DNA from: an uncultured Porphyromonadaceae bacterium
GTDB lineage: Bacteria; Bacteroidota; Bacteroidia; Bacteroidales; Muribaculaceae
Assembly (NCBI GenBank): GCA_947176755.1
Contig: CAMWRW010000003.1
Coordinates: 1 to 64,000, forward strand
DNA: 64,000 nt
Direction of reading: 5' to 3'
In this document: piece after piece, positions 1 through 9,616 of the stretch
How the letters are laid out: each line of letters opens with the position of its first letter
Position numbering within the stretch: position 1 is the first letter of the stretch
Translations under genes and position numbers: made by a program
Notes under the pieces: generated by a model
The model's database searches: none
What the model saw: only the letters and a program-made list of their open reading frames with translations
Told to the model about the DNA's origin: nothing

Positions 1-598
1 CCCCCGTGGCGATATGTTTTACGGGATGAAACGAGAACACGGAGCAGTCGGCAAACCGTCCGCTACCTGAGAAATGACGTTCGCCGTCGGCTGCCGTAAA
101 CCACGCCCCGGGAGCATGGCAGGCATCCTCGATTATCCAGAGACCGTGGCGGTCGGCAATCTCGCGGAATTGTTCCAGATTGTGGGGATAACCGGCAAAG
201 TCAACGGCCACGACTCCGGCGAAAGTGCCTGCGGGATGAGCGTTGATGATTTCCTCAAGTCGCCCGGCATCCATCAGCCTTGTGTCGGGGTCGATGTCGC
301 AGAAAACAACCTCCCCTCCGCAATATCGGATGCAGTTGGCAGAGGCAGCGAAAGTCAGCGGGGTGACAATAACCTTCTTTCCGGGGGCTACCCCGAGGGC
401 CGCGGCGGCGATATGAAGTCCGGCCGTGGCATTATTTACCGCCACGGCGTATGGAGCGCCGACATAGCGGGCAAAAGCACGCTCGAATTCTGCGATTCGG
501 GGGCCCTGAGTGAGATAAGGACTGCGAAGTGTCTCGACTACGGCCTCGATGTCAGCGTCGGTGATGGTCTGGCGGCCATACGGAATCGGAAGTTCCAT
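1..598 (-). CDS. pseC: DegT/DnrJ/EryC1/StrS aminotransferase, UDP-4-amino-4,6-dideoxy-AltNAc transaminase-like (PseC), 3' truncated by window edge
   Basis: Reverse strand from ATG at 598 reads MELPIPYGRQTITDADIEAVVETLRSPYLTQGPRIAEFERAFARYVGAPYAVAVNNATAGLHIAA..., typical of the PLP sugar aminotransferase family; adjacent to pseB and pseI. Confidence 0.88.
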   Translation of the reverse strand, partial: MELPIPYGRQTITDADIEAVVETLRSPYLTQGPRIAEFERAFARYVGAPYAVAVNNATAGLHIAAAALGVAPGKKVIVTPLTFAASANCIRYCGGEVVFCDIDPDTRLMDAGRLEEIINAHPAGTFAGVVAVDFAGYPHNLEQFREIADRHGLWIIEDACHAPGAWFTAADGERHFSGSGRFADCSVFSFHPVKHIATG

Positions 599-601
599 AG
601 C

Positions 602-1624
602 TCAGCTGGGTTTAAATTCGGGATCAACGAATTTGCGGATTTTCTCACGCATTGTCTCGACAGTCTCCCATTCGGAATTTTTATCGGAGGAATAGTGGAA
701 TCCGTCAGGCACCGGCGTGCCATGATGATGCTCGATATAATCCTCACGCGTATGTTGGAAGGAGACGGAGGGAAGAATAGCGTAGTAGCGGCCTATGTCG
801 ATTGTGTTGAGAGCGTCGGTCGGCGTGATCATCTCCTCGTGCAGTTTCTCTCCGGGGCGGATGCCGACTTCAATCTTAGGAAGGGAGGGAGCGATTGCCT
901 CGGCCACATCCTTGATATGATAGGAAGGAATCTTGGGAATGAATATTTCTCCGCCGAGATGGTTCTCGATAGCCCATAGCACGAGGTCGACACCGGCCTG
1001 AAGGGAGATGTTGAAGCGGGTCATGCGCATATCCGTGATCGGCAACTCCTTTGCTCCCTTGTCGCGCAGACCTATAAAGAAGGGAATCACGGAGCCGCGC
1101 GACCCCATCACGTTGCCGTATCTGACAACGGAGAATTTCACGGGACGCCCGCCGGCGATATTGTTGGCGGCCGTAAAGAGCTTGTCGCTTGTGAGCTTAG
1201 TGGCGCCGTAAAGGTTGATCGGAGCGCAAGCCTTGTCAGTGGAGAGAGCCACGACATGTTTCACTCCCGTCTCCAATGCGGCGTTAATCACATTCTGCGC
1301 CCCATTGACGTTGGTCTTGATGCACTCTTCTGGATTATATTCCGCCGTGTCGACCTGCTTTATGGCCGCGGCATGGATTATGACGTCGATTCCCTGACAG
1401 GCACGGCGAAGGCGTTCGCTGTCGCGGACATCGCCTATGAAGAATCGGAGCATCGGATATTTGTCGTGAGGATACTTCTGCTTGAGTTCGAACTGCTTGA
1501 GCTCGTCGCGGGAGTAAATCACAATGCGCTTCACGTCGGGATAGCGGTCGAGAATGGTCTCGACGAATTTCTTACCGAACGAACCGGTGCCGCCGGTGAT
1601 GAGAACAGACTTGTTGTTAAGCAT
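602..1624 (-). CDS. pseB: UDP-N-acetylglucosamine 4,6-dehydratase (inverting), PseB
   Basis: 340 aa SDR/CapD-type: NKSVLITGGTGSFGKKFV, IHAAAIKQVDTAEYNPEECIKTNVNGAQNVI. Confidence 0.93.
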   Translation of the reverse strand: MLNNKSVLITGGTGSFGKKFVETILDRYPDVKRIVIYSRDELKQFELKQKYPHDKYPMLRFFIGDVRDSERLRRACQGIDVIIHAAAIKQVDTAEYNPEECIKTNVNGAQNVINAALETGVKHVVALSTDKACAPINLYGATKLTSDKLFTAANNIAGGRPVKFSVVRYGNVMGSRGSVIPFFIGLRDKGAKELPITDMRMTRFNISLQAGVDLVLWAIENHLGGEIFIPKIPSYHIKDVAEAIAPSLPKIEVGIRPGEKLHEEMITPTDALNTIDIGRYYAILPSVSFQHTREDYIEHHHGTPVPDGFHYSSDKNSEWETVETMREKIRKFVDPEFKPS

Positions 1625-1813
1625 GATATCCTTTTTATATCTGCGGAATGGAAAGTATGTTTCAGAAATATGATTATTGCTGACCTGTCCGGACGGGATT
1701 CAAAGCCGATTTTAAGGCATGACGGGCGTGCCATTAAAACTGACACCCGGAATCAAATTTCGCCATATACGCCGGTAAGCAACAGATCTGTTAATTGTGA
1801 CACATACTTAACT

Positions 1814-1822
1814 GCAAAGTTA
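1814..1822 (-). promoter_or_regulatory. Bacteroidales -7 box TAACTTTGC ahead of pseB (about 185-nt leader)
   Basis: Reverse complement of gcaaagtta; lies in the 215-bp pseI-pseB gap. Confidence 0.55.
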
Positions 1823-1839
1823 CAATTTTTTTGCGAAAT

Positions 1840-2835
1840 TCATCCTATGTCATCTAGCGACAGGCGCGAGCCGGCGGTGAGGTCACGGCGGGCATGCCCG
1901 GCGAGTACCTCGGAAAGATGACGCGGGTGAAGACTTAGTCCGGGCCGCACGACGCGAACATTGTCGCGAGTAAAAGCCTCGCCGGCCTTGATATCGGCCG
2001 ATACATATATGCTCCTTCCCCACTCGCGGCCTTTCGGCGCCGGAACATCCTCTCCCTGCGGGGAGGATGCAAGAGCCTCCCGGGCTTGCCGAACGTCTCT
2101 CACCATGGCTGCAAATTCAGGCGCAGTCATGGAGAAGGCCGCGTCCGGCCCGCCCAGTTCCCGGTTGAGAATAAAATGTTTCTCAATCATCGTCGCCCCG
2201 AGGGCCGTTGCGAGCACGGGGAGCATCGACCCGGGAGAATGGTCTGACAGACCGACCTTCACGCCATATCTCTCACGCAAACGGGGGATATCGCCCAGAG
2301 CCGCATCCTCAACACGCGCCGGATAGGCAGACGTGCATTTCAGCAGGGTGATATCGTCGTTGCCGGCCTCCCGACAGGCTTCGACCGCCTCCCGCAATTC
2401 TTCAGGAGTGGCAATTCCGGTTGAAATCACCATCGGCTTCCCTTTCGAGGCGGCGTAGCGGATCAGGTCGAGATAGGCAATCTCGAATGAAGCAATCTTA
2501 TATATAGGATTCCCTAATGACTCGAGGAAATCGACCCCTTCAAGGTCAAACGGAGTGGAGAAACAGATAAGTCCGAGGTCGGAGGCAAGCCGGAAAATAG
2601 GTTCATGCCATTCGTAAGGAGTCCGGGCCTCGGCATAAAGATCATGAAGATAACGGCCGTCCCAGAGCCCACCCTTCAGAAGGAAATCATCCCGATGGAC
2701 GGGAAGAGTGAGAGAATCAGGAGTATAAGTCTGGAGTTTAATGGCATCAGCACCTGCATCAGCCATAGCGCGGACCGTGTCGAGCGCCGTCCGGAGCGAA
2801 TTGCCATGATTGGCGGAAAGTTCGGCAATTATCAT
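1840..2835 (-). CDS. pseI: Pseudaminic acid synthase PseI (NeuB family)
   Basis: MIIAELSANHGNSLRTALDTVRAMADAGADAIKLQTYTPDSLTL... and C-terminal SAF-like antifreeze domain; the listed ORF begins at 2862 but MIIAELSANHG is the likely start. Confidence 0.92.
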   Translation of the reverse strand: MIIAELSANHGNSLRTALDTVRAMADAGADAIKLQTYTPDSLTLPVHRDDFLLKGGLWDGRYLHDLYAEARTPYEWHEPIFRLASDLGLICFSTPFDLEGVDFLESLGNPIYKIASFEIAYLDLIRYAASKGKPMVISTGIATPEELREAVEACREAGNDDITLLKCTSAYPARVEDAALGDIPRLRERYGVKVGLSDHSPGSMLPVLATALGATMIEKHFILNRELGGPDAAFSMTAPEFAAMVRDVRQAREALASSPQGEDVPAPKGREWGRSIYVSADIKAGEAFTRDNVRVVRPGLSLHPRHLSEVLAGHARRDLTAGSRLSLDDIG

Positions 2836-2961
2836 GATTATCAGTTTTCGGAGCGACCTCACGCCGACACGTTGGTAGCGGTCGGGCCGGGATGTCGACT
2901 CTCTAAGGGGAATAATAGATTGATTAGTGCAAAAATAATAGATTTGCGGGATTCATCAGCG

Positions 2962-3036
2962 CAAAAAAAAATTGATTGTCATCCCGACAACCAATCTTGC
3001 GTTAACCTTAAAATCTAATACCATGAAAAACTCGAT
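2962..3036 (-). ncRNA. Copy A of a dispersed short RNA transcription unit (conserved core + intrinsic terminator)
   Basis: Minus strand: TATATTTGC-ATCGA-GTTTTTCATGGTATTAGATTTTAAGGTTAACGCAA-GATTGGTTGTC-GGGAT-GACAATCAAT-TTTTTTTT. Nearly identical to copy B, related to C and D. Confidence 0.8.
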
Positions 3037-3045
3037 GCAAATATA
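3037..3045 (-). promoter_or_regulatory. -7 box TATATTTGC of RNA copy A
   Basis: Matches the TAnnTTTG Bacteroidetes -7 consensus; fixed spacing to RNA core. Confidence 0.7.
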
Positions 3046-3231
3046 GAGAATATATTTTAGAACAATGTTGTAAAACATATAAATCCTTTTAAATTTTAAC
3101 TTTTATTATGATTTAAGTTATATTTGACCGACTGCTTTAACATTTATTTTATACCTAAAACAAATTTACGATTCTATTTTGAAAATTCCGTCACGTTAGA
3201 TATTTTTGCAACGAAATAGAGCATTCGCTTT

Positions 3232-3819
3232 ATGAAAGGAGAGAAAAAATTTTCCGCAAGCGGCCGAATCATATCCGGATGCCGGAAGATAGTTAGCCGT
3301 CCGGAGTTAGCAGCGGCGTTACTCATCTGTCTCAGCAGCTGTGGAGGGACCACGCTCCGCAAAGAACCTTCCTCCGAGCCGGATCAATATCACGCCGACC
3401 GCGATATAGCCATGACCGTGGCCAGCATCGCTGATGCAATCCGCGTCGGCGAACCCCTCGACACCGCCGAATATAACTTCGAAGGGGTCATGACCGACGG
3501 AGCGGGGCGTCCGCTATATGCCGATCTGCGCGGCGCACCGGGTATATGGGATGTCGATGTGCTCTCCGACAGTAAAGCCGTGATGAGAAACGTCGACCTC
3601 GGCGATCTTCTTCCCGATGACCTCAAGTCTTATCTCGCATCCTCTCTTGAACTTTCCGACGACGATATCGTCGATGCACTCCGCCTCGAAGAGGGAGACG
3701 AGGAACTTGAGATGATCGAATACGACATGCGAGGCTGCCGCCTCCGAATCGAGACTCGCAAGGGAATGTCGGCATCCGGCATCGAAGCCCCTCTGATGCG
3801 TCTCACAATCTCCGACTAA
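3232..3819 (+). CDS. Hypothetical lipoprotein
   Basis: 195 aa, N-terminal hydrophobic segment with lipobox-like ALLICLSSCGG; TATTTTTGC promoter box at 3201-3209. Confidence 0.7.
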   Translation: MKGEKKFSASGRIISGCRKIVSRPELAAALLICLSSCGGTTLRKEPSSEPDQYHADRDIAMTVASIADAIRVGEPLDTAEYNFEGVMTDGAGRPLYADLRGAPGIWDVDVLSDSKAVMRNVDLGDLLPDDLKSYLASSLELSDDDIVDALRLEEGDEELEMIEYDMRGCRLRIETRKGMSASGIEAPLMRLTISD

Positions 3820-3837
3820 TCCTATATTTAACATACT

Positions 3838-3876
3838 TTCCGCCGGAATCCCGAATGGATTGCGGCGGATTTTTTA
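3838..3876 (+). terminator. Intrinsic terminator
   Basis: CCGCCG...CGGCGG followed by ATTTTTT. Confidence 0.7.
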
Positions 3877-4091
3877 TGCGTTTTTTCAGGTTTTACAACT
3901 TGTTGAAGATAAATTTTAACATATTTTAACAATCTGACAATTTGCAACATTTAATACCAACGGCTTGAAAAAATCCGGAGAACAAATTAAAAAATTCACT
4001 ATATCTACTATGTACTTTATAGCATTTTGCTATTTTATCAAATTAATAATTTTATTTTTTGCAATATTTCATACCGAAAAATTATCAATTT

Positions 4092-4123
4092 TTGTTAATT
4101 CCTACCAAATTACCTAACTTTGC
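4092..4123 (+). promoter_or_regulatory. Bacteroidales -33/-7 promoter for the giant secreted protein
   Basis: TTG-N20-TAACTTTGC. Confidence 0.65.
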
Positions 4124-4218
4124 AAAACATCATTCCACACAACCGCGAGAAAGCCGGTTTCACAGTAAGTTAAAATTAGATTGAACTCAACAATAAGTAT
4201 TAACCAAAAAAGAAGCGT

Positions 4219-7200
4219 ATGAAAAAGATTACAGCTTTAGGTATTGGAACGCTACTGGGTCTCTCAGCCATAGCCGCTCCCGCCGTGTCTGAAAAGATCA
4301 CGCGCACGGATGCAGTCAAGTTGGCTCATGAGGCGAAAGGAAAGAAAGTGAAAGGACTTCCTGCTGTTCGCAACAAAGAGCAGAAGAGGAGTGGGCTCAC
4401 AATTGTCCGCAACCTGAAACGACTTGCGGTAAACGCTAATCCAAAACGGCAGAAATCTCCGGCAAAAATCTCGGCAGAGAACAACAGCCTCTACGGCTTC
4501 CTCGCCTACTATGAAGCAGAGGATTACTCGCAGCTCGGCTACTGCCGGATCAACCCCGAGACCGGAAGTTTCGAAAACATCGTCCCCTGCGACCTGACCG
4601 GAACCGCCGTCGGACAGAAAGATGGCAAACTGTATATGAACGCTTATGAATCCTTCTGGGGATACATCATGGGCGCATACAATCTTGTCTACGATCTGGA
4701 AACAGGAGAGTTGCTTGAGGCCGATGAAATCGATCTCGATTCAAACATCAACCAGCTTTTCTCATCAGCAGGTTTCGATGCTGAAAACGGCATTTTCTAC
4801 GGAGTGACATTCTCCGACACGGAGGACCGTCCCTTCACCACTTACAACGTAGAAACCAAACAATACACCTATTATGCACCGACCACTCTCTGCTCGGCTA
4901 TCACCTACAATCAGGAGACGGGTGATGTTGTCGGCATAGAGACGCTGCAAGACGGCAGTACAAACCTCATTAGCTACGACCCGACCAGCGGAGAAGCATC
5001 CGTGATGGCATCGGTGAACTATTTCACGGACTATCCCGGCGGTCTTTGTTACAGTCCTGAAGACGGGGGTTACCTCTGGAACCCGAACTCCGACGACTGG
5101 TCGAAGCTCGTGCTGATCAGCCCGACAGGCGAAGTGACCGAGCTTTGCGATCTCGACGGATATGCCGAGTTTACAGTTCTCGTCAATACAGAACTCAAGA
5201 AAGTCGATGCCAACGCTCCCGGCAAGCCGTCGATCGATTCTGTAGAGTTCGAAGGCCCCTCTCTTTCGGGAAAAGTGACAGTCACGTTGCCCGAAGTGAC
5301 AGAAGGAGGCAAAGAACTGACCGGCTCGGTCAACTACACTCTCTATGCCAACGACGAGGCAGTTTCCGAGGGTTCCGCCGCCGCGGGGTCAACAGTGACT
5401 CTTGATGTTACGGTTGCGGAAGGAATGAATACCTTCTCGCTTGAATGCACGGTTAACGATCTTACGGGTCGCGCCGCAACAATTCGTCAATATGTCGGCA
5501 ACGACGTGCCCTGCGCTCCGGAATTCGTGCTTCTCACGAGCAGCACCGTATCCTGGGATGCAGTTGCCGACGGTGTTCACGGCGGCTATCTTGACGCTGC
5601 GGCAGTGACTTACACCGTAAGCCTCAACGGAGTGCAGATTGCCAAGGATATAACCGAGACTTCCTGCGCAACTGGTCTCCCCGCAAACACAGACCTCGAC
5701 CTTTATGTCGCTGAGGTTGTCGCATCATGCAAAGGTCTGACTTCCGAACCGGGAGTGTCCAACGACCTCGTTTACGGAGATCCCCTTACGCTTCCCGTCA
5801 GCCTCGAACCGACCGAGAAGGAATCGAAACTCTTCACAATTCTCGACAGCAACGCCGACGGATCTTCCTGGAATTACTATACAGGCGGAGAATTCCCCGT
5901 GTTCCGTTACGAATACAGCGATGATGACGCTGACGACTGGTTGATTCTTCCTCCTGTGAGCATCACTGACGTCAACCCGCTTCACTCGTTCTCAATGGTG
6001 GCGTTCGCACAACAGGCAAGCTATCCCGAACGCTATGAGGTATTTATCGGCAAATCTCCCCGTGCGGCAGCCATGACTCAGCAGATTGCAGGTCCGACCG
6101 TGGTCGATTATTCCACTCCTACCCCCGCTGAATACTACTTCAACGTCAAGGAAGCCGGAACCTACTACATCGGTATTCACGCAATCTCCGATGGCGAAGC
6201 ATATTACCTCAACACGGCAAACTATGCTGTCGACAATACGGGCATTCTCAGCTCAGGCGCAGCGGCAGCAACCGCTATTGAAGCTGTGGCAGCTCCGAAG
6301 GGGGCACTGTCCGCCACTGTCACCGCCAAACTTCCGACGAAAACTATCGCAGGCTCCAACCTCGCCGCCGATACAAAAGTCAAACTGACAGTAACTTCAC
6401 CCGCAGCCACTGCATTTGTTGAAGGAGCTCCCGGAGAGACTGTTTCTGTTGATGTGCAGACCGAACAGGGTACCAATCGCCTCCGTGTACAGACTTCTAC
6501 GAGTGAAGGTCCGGGTATGATTGAATTCGTAAATGTATTCACCGGATCCGATGTTCCGGGCGAACTGACCAACTTCTCCGCTGCGGCTTCCGCCGACAAC
6601 CTCTCGGCAAAAATCACATGGGAAGCACCGACCATCGGCGCTGACGGCGGCTATGTAGCCCCGACCGGCATCACATACTACACTTGCGTAAATACAATCT
6701 TCGGATGGTCGATCGACGAGGAAATAGGCACTGACGTTTATGAAGTTGAAATAAGTGTGCCCGCAGGATCTCCTCAGGCCAACCAGACGGTAGCCATCGT
6801 CGCAGCAAATGACTACGGATATGGTATTATTTCCGGCATCACAGTGCCCCTCGGCGAGCTCTATGAGATGCCTGCGAAAGAGACATTCCGCGATGCAACC
6901 CTCACCTATAGCCCTATTCAAATCTACAACGGCCCAGTGCAGATGAGCTGGAATCTCGGCGATCCGGGTGAAATGTTCGGCATCAACTACATCAACGATT
7001 CCGGCGTGGCATGTGTCGGTTGGGCGGATGAAGCAACCACAGGCATGATAAGCTTCCCGCGTTTCAACGCAACCGGAACCACTAACCTCACGCTTGACTT
7101 CTCGCTCTACTGCGGCGACATCGCCGATGTGATTCTTAATGCGACCGGCTATGGCGTGGAGGATCAGACAATCTTCCGTCTCTCGGATACTAACCACGGC

Positions 7201-8724
7201 ACCGGCTATCAGAACTTCTCTATCAAACTGCCCGAAGCATTCCAGAATATTCCCTGGGTTTCCTTCGAGTTCGAGACAGTTCTCGGCGAGGGTGGCGGCC
7301 ACTTCATCCTGGAGAACTATAACCTCCGCAACGTTGTCGACAATGACCTCGCGGTTATCTCAGTCGAAGCTCAGAAATCCGCATCCATCGGCGAGACAAT
7401 CGACGTGATCGCATCTGTAGAAAACCAGGGTCTCAATCCCATGGAGTTCAAGGGTGGAGAATTTACACTGACCGCTCCCAACGGCAAGGTTGTCGCCACG
7501 AAGTCGGTGACGGCAAGCAAGAACCTCAATTCCGGCACAGTCGCTCAGGCAAACGCTCAGTTTGAACTCACGGCAGAATGTGTAGGCGTTTCCACGATTA
7601 CGTTCACCCTCACGGGCAACGACGACTCCGCACAGAACAACAAGCGCAGCGTAAACATCAATGTGACGCGCGGTGCGGCCGTAGTTGTCACCGACCTTGA
7701 AGGGGAATGGAATTCCAACGGCTCAAGCATCGACCTCAGCTGGTCGCCCGCTGAATATAACCCCGGATTCGCATCCTTCGAGAACGAGACTCCGTTCGTG
7801 ATCAGCTCCGACAAGATCGGCGAGTTTGTCAACGTAGACCGCGATGGGAAAGAAGTATATTCCTGGGAGATAGCCAATAGCATTCCCGAACTTGACAATA
7901 TGGCTTTCAAAGCGGGCGCATTCAATGTGATCAACGCCAATGCACTCGACAGCTATTTCTCCGGCGACCTGACCGCTGCAGACGGCGAACAGTGTCTGAT
8001 AGCATTCTGCCCTGGAGACGGCTCAGCCTCCGACGACTGGTTGATTTCTCCCGAACTCGTGGCCGGCACTTCCTTCTCGTTCATGGCGAAACCGCTCACA
8101 CTCCAGTATGGACCTGAAACTCTTGAAATCCGCTATTCTACAGGCTCTATCGATCCGGCGGACTTCAAGGTTCTCGAATCAATCGAAGTTGACGAAGAGG
8201 GATGGTCTGAATTTGAATTGAAACTCCCTGCAGAGGCTACTCGCTTCGCGATCCACTACACTTCCGTTGATATCTTCGGCGTGATGATCGATGCTATACG
8301 TTACACTCCGAAAGATGCATCCGAGCTCACCGGCTATGATGTTTACCGCTTCGAGGATGGCAAGGATGCAGTGAAACTTGCTCACATTGCCGACTGCAAG
8401 TATGCTGACACGGATGTTGTTTCCACCGGTTCTTACAACTACTATGTGATTCCGACGCTGGCCAACGGCGCAGAAGGTGAGAAGTCGAATGTCGTGGCTG
8501 TTTACCCCTTGGGTGTTGACAATGTCAATGCTACCCGTTCAATCCTTTCGGGACATGGCGAGCTTATCGTCAATGGCTTCGCAGGCGAGAAACTGAATGT
8601 TTCGAACGCTGCCGGACAGAGCTTCACCTTCGAGGCTGCTTCCGATAATGAAAGCATTTCGGTTCCTGCAGGAGTTTACGTTGTGAAGTCAGGCAAAACT
8701 GTTGTGAAAGTTCTCGTGAAATAA
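4219..8724 (+). CDS. Large secreted multidomain protein with choice-of-anchor-J/cleaved-adhesin-like and FnIII-like repeats and T9SS type A-like C-terminal sorting domain
   Basis: 1501 aa; signal peptide MKKITALGIGTLLGLSAIAAPA; two DDWLI(L/S)P modules; C-terminus GELIVNGFAGEKLNVSNAAGQSFTFEAASDNESISVPAGVYVVKSGKTVVKVLVK. Confidence 0.85.
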   Translation: MKKITALGIGTLLGLSAIAAPAVSEKITRTDAVKLAHEAKGKKVKGLPAVRNKEQKRSGLTIVRNLKRLAVNANPKRQKSPAKISAENNSLYGFLAYYEAEDYSQLGYCRINPETGSFENIVPCDLTGTAVGQKDGKLYMNAYESFWGYIMGAYNLVYDLETGELLEADEIDLDSNINQLFSSAGFDAENGIFYGVTFSDTEDRPFTTYNVETKQYTYYAPTTLCSAITYNQETGDVVGIETLQDGSTNLISYDPTSGEASVMASVNYFTDYPGGLCYSPEDGGYLWNPNSDDWSKLVLISPTGEVTELCDLDGYAEFTVLVNTELKKVDANAPGKPSIDSVEFEGPSLSGKVTVTLPEVTEGGKELTGSVNYTLYANDEAVSEGSAAAGSTVTLDVTVAEGMNTFSLECTVNDLTGRAATIRQYVGNDVPCAPEFVLLTSSTVSWDAVADGVHGGYLDAAAVTYTVSLNGVQIAKDITETSCATGLPANTDLDLYVAEVVASCKGLTSEPGVSNDLVYGDPLTLPVSLEPTEKESKLFTILDSNADGSSWNYYTGGEFPVFRYEYSDDDADDWLILPPVSITDVNPLHSFSMVAFAQQASYPERYEVFIGKSPRAAAMTQQIAGPTVVDYSTPTPAEYYFNVKEAGTYYIGIHAISDGEAYYLNTANYAVDNTGILSSGAAAATAIEAVAAPKGALSATVTAKLPTKTIAGSNLAADTKVKLTVTSPAATAFVEGAPGETVSVDVQTEQGTNRLRVQTSTSEGPGMIEFVNVFTGSDVPGELTNFSAAASADNLSAKITWEAPTIGADGGYVAPTGITYYTCVNTIFGWSIDEEIGTDVYEVEISVPAGSPQANQTVAIVAANDYGYGIISGITVPLGELYEMPAKETFRDATLTYSPIQIYNGPVQMSWNLGDPGEMFGINYINDSGVACVGWADEATTGMISFPRFNATGTTNLTLDFSLYCGDIADVILNATGYGVEDQTIFRLSDTNHGTGYQNFSIKLPEAFQNIPWVSFEFETVLGEGGGHFILENYNLRNVVDNDLAVISVEAQKSASIGETIDVIASVENQGLNPMEFKGGEFTLTAPNGKVVATKSVTASKNLNSGTVAQANAQFELTAECVGVSTITFTLTGNDDSAQNNKRSVNINVTRGAAVVVTDLEGEWNSNGSSIDLSWSPAEYNPGFASFENETPFVISSDKIGEFVNVDRDGKEVYSWEIANSIPELDNMAFKAGAFNVINANALDSYFSGDLTAADGEQCLIAFCPGDGSASDDWLISPELVAGTSFSFMAKPLTLQYGPETLEIRYSTGSIDPADFKVLESIEVDEEGWSEFELKLPAEATRFAIHYTSVDIFGVMIDAIRYTPKDASELTGYDVYRFEDGKDAVKLAHIADCKYADTDVVSTGSYNYYVIPTLANGAEGEKSNVVAVYPLGVDNVNATRSILSGHGELIVNGFAGEKLNVSNAAGQSFTFEAASDNESISVPAGVYVVKSGKTVVKVLVK

Positions 8725-8750
8725 TCCCGTCTCAGACGATTCCCAATATT

Positions 8751-8787
8751 AAGGGCTGCACCGGCATCAACCGATGCAGCCCTTATT
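8751..8787 (+). terminator. Intrinsic terminator
   Basis: AAGGGCTGCA-CCGGCATCAACCGA-TGCAGCCCTT-ATT. Confidence 0.7.
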
Positions 8788-8826
8788 CACAATCAACAAT
8801 CAGTCTCATTTAAATATCCGATAGCT

Positions 8827-9531
8827 ATGAAAATGAAATTCTGTCTCGCTGTCCTCTATCTCCTTTCAGCTTGCTTTACTGCGTATGGAGCTCTCCCGGA
8901 CGGACAAGAGGAAACAGCGTCCGGATATGATAACGAGAAGCAAGCCGAATCGAGCGGATGGATGCTCGGGCCTATGATAGGAGGAGAAATGTTTGGCGTC
9001 GGCAAGCATTTCGACAAAGTGAGTAATGACTTCTTTGGATTCTCAGGGGCCGTGGGGGGAAACGTCAGATATAAGTTCGACCGCCATTGGTTTGTTCAGG
9101 GGAGCCTTACGCTCGATTATGGCCGAACACTGATCATGCTCAATGTCCTTGAAAAGGGTATGCCCCCGACAGTCAATTCCCATGTAAACCGCTTTGCTGC
9201 GCATATACCGATTCAGGCAGGCTATTTATTCGGAGAAATGGCCGAGAATCAGGGGATATCGATAAATGCAGGGTTAGGATTCAATCTCGGTCTGGCAGGA
9301 AAGATCGACTCAACCACCTACACTCCCTCCCTTAATCTCTACGGGAACGACGGGGTCATGAACAGGTTCGGGTTGAGTCTCTGCTTCGGAGCAACAATTC
9401 ACATGAAGAAATGCGAGGCTGTCATCCGCGGCGACATCGGATTAACCCCTCAAGGACGCGGAATATACGTCAGACATGGCGTGACGGAATTTAATGTTCT
9501 GATTGGAATGGCATATATGTTCCATCTCTAA
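8827..9531 (+). CDS. Outer membrane beta-barrel family protein (PorT-like fold), hypothetical
   Basis: 234 aa, signal peptide, alternating beta pattern GAVGGNVRYKFDRHWFVQGSLTLDYG. Confidence 0.7.
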   Translation: MKMKFCLAVLYLLSACFTAYGALPDGQEETASGYDNEKQAESSGWMLGPMIGGEMFGVGKHFDKVSNDFFGFSGAVGGNVRYKFDRHWFVQGSLTLDYGRTLIMLNVLEKGMPPTVNSHVNRFAAHIPIQAGYLFGEMAENQGISINAGLGFNLGLAGKIDSTTYTPSLNLYGNDGVMNRFGLSLCFGATIHMKKCEAVIRGDIGLTPQGRGIYVRHGVTEFNVLIGMAYMFHL

Positions 9532-9558
9532 GAGTCCATAATACGAGGCGTACACGCT

Positions 9559-9595
9559 AAAGGCCGGCTTGACAATCGCGTCAAGCCGGCCTTTT
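9559..9595. terminator. Bidirectional intrinsic terminator between convergent genes
   Basis: AAGGCCGGCTTGA-CAATCGCG-TCAAGCCGGCCTTTTT. Confidence 0.8.
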
Positions 9596-9616
9596 TATGT
9601 GATAATCACGTTCAAT

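Noticed and set aside
74-979. Long plus-strand ORF over pseC/pseB (301 aa) and similar shadow ORFs such as 6397-7302, 13819-14643, 24891-25799, 26665-27477, 38317-39228, 55879-57120
   Set aside because: Antisense to clearly recognised genes, no family signatures; typical by-products of GC-rich codon usage.
2962-3022. Possible micro-ORF in RNA copy A/B (MVLDFKVNARLVVGMTINFF...)
   Set aside because: Copy D breaks after MVLDLRLED and copy C lacks the ATG, while stem pairing and loop are kept. Conservation follows RNA structure, not reading frame.
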